Assembly: GCA_902464645.1 (NCBI GenBank)
Contig: CABQKL010000086.1
Coordinates: 1-7,562, forward strand
Source of the DNA: an uncultured Collinsella sp.
GTDB taxonomy: Bacteria; Actinomycetota; Coriobacteriia; Coriobacteriales; Coriobacteriaceae
Reading direction: 5' to 3'
DNA: 7,562 nt
Part shown: one piece after another, positions 6,061-7,562 of the stretch
Position numbering within the stretch: the first letter of the stretch is position 1
How the letters are laid out: each line of letters opens with the position of its first letter
Notes under the pieces: generated by a model
What the model was told of the DNA's origin: nothing
The model's input: the letters and a program-made list of their open reading frames with translations, nothing else
The model's database searches: none
Program-made: the position numbers and the translations under genes

Positions 6061-6080
6061 CGCCTAGCCGGGGCGGACCA

Positions 6081-6109
6081 GGTGCGCGGGGCCCTCTCTT
6101 CTGCGCACC
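6081..6109 (+). other. Intercistronic hairpin between permease and amidohydrolase
   Basis: GGTGCGC (6081-6087) and GCGCACC (6103-6109) form a perfect 7-bp stem with a 15-nt loop. No U-run follows, so it is unlikely to be a full intrinsic terminator. It may separate or stabilise parts of a shared transcript. A weaker 6-bp dyad, TTGGGT/ACCCAA (6124-6129/6147-6152), lies downstream. Confidence 0.4.
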
Positions 6110-6191
6110 GAACCCGGCATCACTTGGGTAGCTTTGTGAGGCTGCGACCCAACACGGCCTCGCCCACTATATGGATCCATAAGGAGGAACC

Positions 6192-7469
6192 ATGTCCACT
6201 AAGTATGCAATCGTTGGCGGTAAGCTCATCGACGGTACCGGCGCCGAGCCGGTCGAGAACTCCCTCGTTCTCGTCGACGACAACGGCAAGATCGAGTACG
6301 CCGGTGTTATGCAGGACCTTCCCGAGGGCGTTGAGGTTATCGACGCCGCCGGCAAGACCGTCCTTCCCGGCCTGATCGACACCCACCTGCACTTCTCGGG
6401 CAACCTGACCGACGATGACACCGATTGGGTCATGCAGCCGCTCCTCGAGAAGCAGGCCGTCGCCGTCAAGCAGGCCTACGACTGCCTCACCCACGGCCTC
6501 ACCACCGTCTGCGAGATCGGCCGCTTTGGTATCCAGATTCGCGACTGCATCGACAAGGGCGTCTTTAAGGGCCCGCGCGTTCTGGCCACCGGCCTGGGCT
6601 TCTGCCGCGTTGCCGGTCACGGTGACTCCCACCACTGCACCCAGGAGCTCAACAAGGAATCCCATCCCTGGGGCGACCAGGTCGACGGTCCTTGGGATTT
6701 GCGCAAGGCCGTCCGTCGTCGCCTGCGCGAGAACCCCGATGCCATCAAGATCTGGGCTACCGGTGGCGGCATCTGGCGCTGGGACTCCGGTCGCGACCAG
6801 CACTACTGCTCTGAGGAGATCCAGGCCGTGGTCGAAGAGGCCAAGATGGTTGGCATCCCCGTGTGGAGCCACTGCTACAACAACCACGCCGCTGCCTACG
6901 ATTCCGTTCGCTTTGGCTGCGAGCAGTTGATTCACGGCTTCGATATCGATGAGCGTACCATGGACCTCATGGCCGAGCAGGGCACCTTCTTCACCCCGAC
7001 GATCGCCTTCCTGCCCACCTGGTACGCCACCTATCCGCCCGTCTACGTCCCCGAGCTGCACGACAAGTACGAGGGCACCCTGGTCGAGAAGGAGCTGCAG
7101 CGCAACTACGACTGCCTGCGCGAGGCCAAGAAGCGCGGCGTCGTCATGACGATCGGCTCCGACTCCTTCTCCTTCGTAACCCCGTATGGCACCTGCTCCA
7201 TCGAGGAGATGTACGAGTTCGTCGACAAGATCGGCTTCACCCCGGTCGAGACCATCACCTGCGCTACCCTCAACGGTGCCAAGATGTGCCACATCGAGGA
7301 CGAGACCGGTTCCATCGAGGCCGGCAAGTGCGCCGACCTGCTGGTCGTCAACGGTGACGTCGCCGCCGACATCCACGTGCTCAACACCGACAACATGGAC
7401 GTCATCATGAAGGACGGCTGGATCGTCGAGGCTGGCACCTTTGGCGAGGCCAACAAATACAGCGCCTAA
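6192..7469 (+). CDS. Metal-dependent amidohydrolase (Xaa-Pro/Xaa-Arg dipeptidase or imidazolonepropionase-like)
   Basis: This 425-aa cytoplasmic TIM-barrel hydrolase belongs to the amidohydrolase superfamily. The N-terminal strand domain (1-55) leads to GLIDTHLHF with metal ligands His65 and His67. Then come AGHGDSHH (141-148), Lys186 in AIKIWATGG (the likely carboxylated bridging lysine), His227 in WSHCYNN, His248 in LIHGFD and Asp324 in GSDS. The C-terminus returns to the small domain with GSIEAGKCADLLVVNGD (373-389). The ligand set His-X-His/Lys/His/His/Asp fits a binuclear zinc enzyme of the group that includes prolidase-like and Lys/Arg-carboxypeptidase-like dipeptidases. The aromatic stretch GIWRWDSGRDQHY (193-205) sits where family members carry a substrate loop. 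There is no signal peptide. The AAGGAGG site (6181-6187) lies 4 nt before ATG. It probably forms an operon with the upstream permease. The exact substrate is unknown. Confidence 0.9.
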   Translation: MSTKYAIVGGKLIDGTGAEPVENSLVLVDDNGKIEYAGVMQDLPEGVEVIDAAGKTVLPGLIDTHLHFSGNLTDDDTDWVMQPLLEKQAVAVKQAYDCLTHGLTTVCEIGRFGIQIRDCIDKGVFKGPRVLATGLGFCRVAGHGDSHHCTQELNKESHPWGDQVDGPWDLRKAVRRRLRENPDAIKIWATGGGIWRWDSGRDQHYCSEEIQAVVEEAKMVGIPVWSHCYNNHAAAYDSVRFGCEQLIHGFDIDERTMDLMAEQGTFFTPTIAFLPTWYATYPPVYVPELHDKYEGTLVEKELQRNYDCLREAKKRGVVMTIGSDSFSFVTPYGTCSIEEMYEFVDKIGFTPVETITCATLNGAKMCHIEDETGSIEAGKCADLLVVNGDVAADIHVLNTDNMDVIMKDGWIVEAGTFGEANKYSA

Positions 7470-7510
7470 ACTACCGTTCATCGACGACTGGATGTAAAAC
7501 ACAGTTTTTG

Positions 7511-7525
7511 ATTGCATAATGCAAT
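7511..7525. promoter_or_regulatory. ATTGCAT-A-ATGCAAT palindrome
   Basis: A perfect 7-bp dyad with a single central base lies 41 nt after the amidohydrolase stop and just before the terminator. It is operator-like in size, but the gene it might control would lie beyond the window. It could also be chance in a locally AT-rich spot. Confidence 0.25.
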
Positions 7526-7527
7526 GG

Positions 7528-7554
7528 AGAGGGTCGCTTGCGGCCCTCTTTATT
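7528..7554 (+). terminator. Rho-independent terminator after the amidohydrolase
   Basis: AGAGGG (7528-7533) pairs with CCCTCT (7544-7549). The stem extends through a T-G wobble and two GC pairs to a 4-nt loop, followed by the T-rich TTATT. This closes the permease-amidohydrolase unit. Confidence 0.85.
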
Positions 7555-7562
7555 GCTATGGG

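Noticed and set aside
6120..7517. Minus-strand open frame of 465 codons opposite the amidohydrolase
   Set aside because: The plus strand encodes a clear enzyme with all motifs. The long antisense frame follows from strong C/G third-position bias.

Overview
The window reads as chromosomal DNA of a strictly fermentative anaerobe. It has high GC, strong preference for C- or G-ending codons (GCC, AAG, ATC, GAG), and a pyruvate:ferredoxin oxidoreductase next to carbamate kinase. The overall style suggests a gut actinobacterium of the Coriobacteriia, Collinsella-like. That placement is inference from sequence style and gene content, not a database match.

Layout: (1) 1-1416, + strand: the C-terminal part of pyruvate:ferredoxin oxidoreductase, cut by the window edge just after the first ferredoxin-type cluster. 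(2) 1427-1551: an intrinsic terminator nested between two perfect 29-bp inverted-repeat arms. (3) 1552-2101: about 550 bp without a supported gene. The first part is GC-rich, possibly repeat-derived; the rest is AT-rich and probably holds the carbamate kinase promoter and leader. (4) 2102-3064, +: a complete carbamate kinase (arcC), followed by a strong terminator at 3130-3162. (5) 3172-3256: an 85-bp palindromic, REP-like element whose right edge supplies the stop codon of the next, convergent gene. (6) 3253-4254, -: a membrane-anchored C39-like cysteine peptidase with a long, low-complexity basic N-terminus. (7) 4255-4608: a divergent intergenic region with several hairpins. (8) 4609-6060, +: a 12-TM APC-superfamily amino acid permease. 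(9) 6192-7469, +: a metal-dependent amidohydrolase, probably co-transcribed with the permease. A terminator follows at 7528-7554.

How the genes may work together: PFOR (acetyl-CoA plus reduced ferredoxin) and carbamate kinase (ATP from carbamoyl phosphate) are energy-conserving steps of anaerobic fermentation. The permease-amidohydrolase pair looks like an uptake-plus-hydrolysis module for an amino acid derivative or dipeptide; its substrate cannot be read from the sequence. The peptidase is an unrelated cell-surface gene on the other strand. I see no CRISPR array, phage, tRNA, rRNA or transposase gene. The least explained signals are the two complex inverted-repeat elements, at 1427-1551 and 3172-3256.
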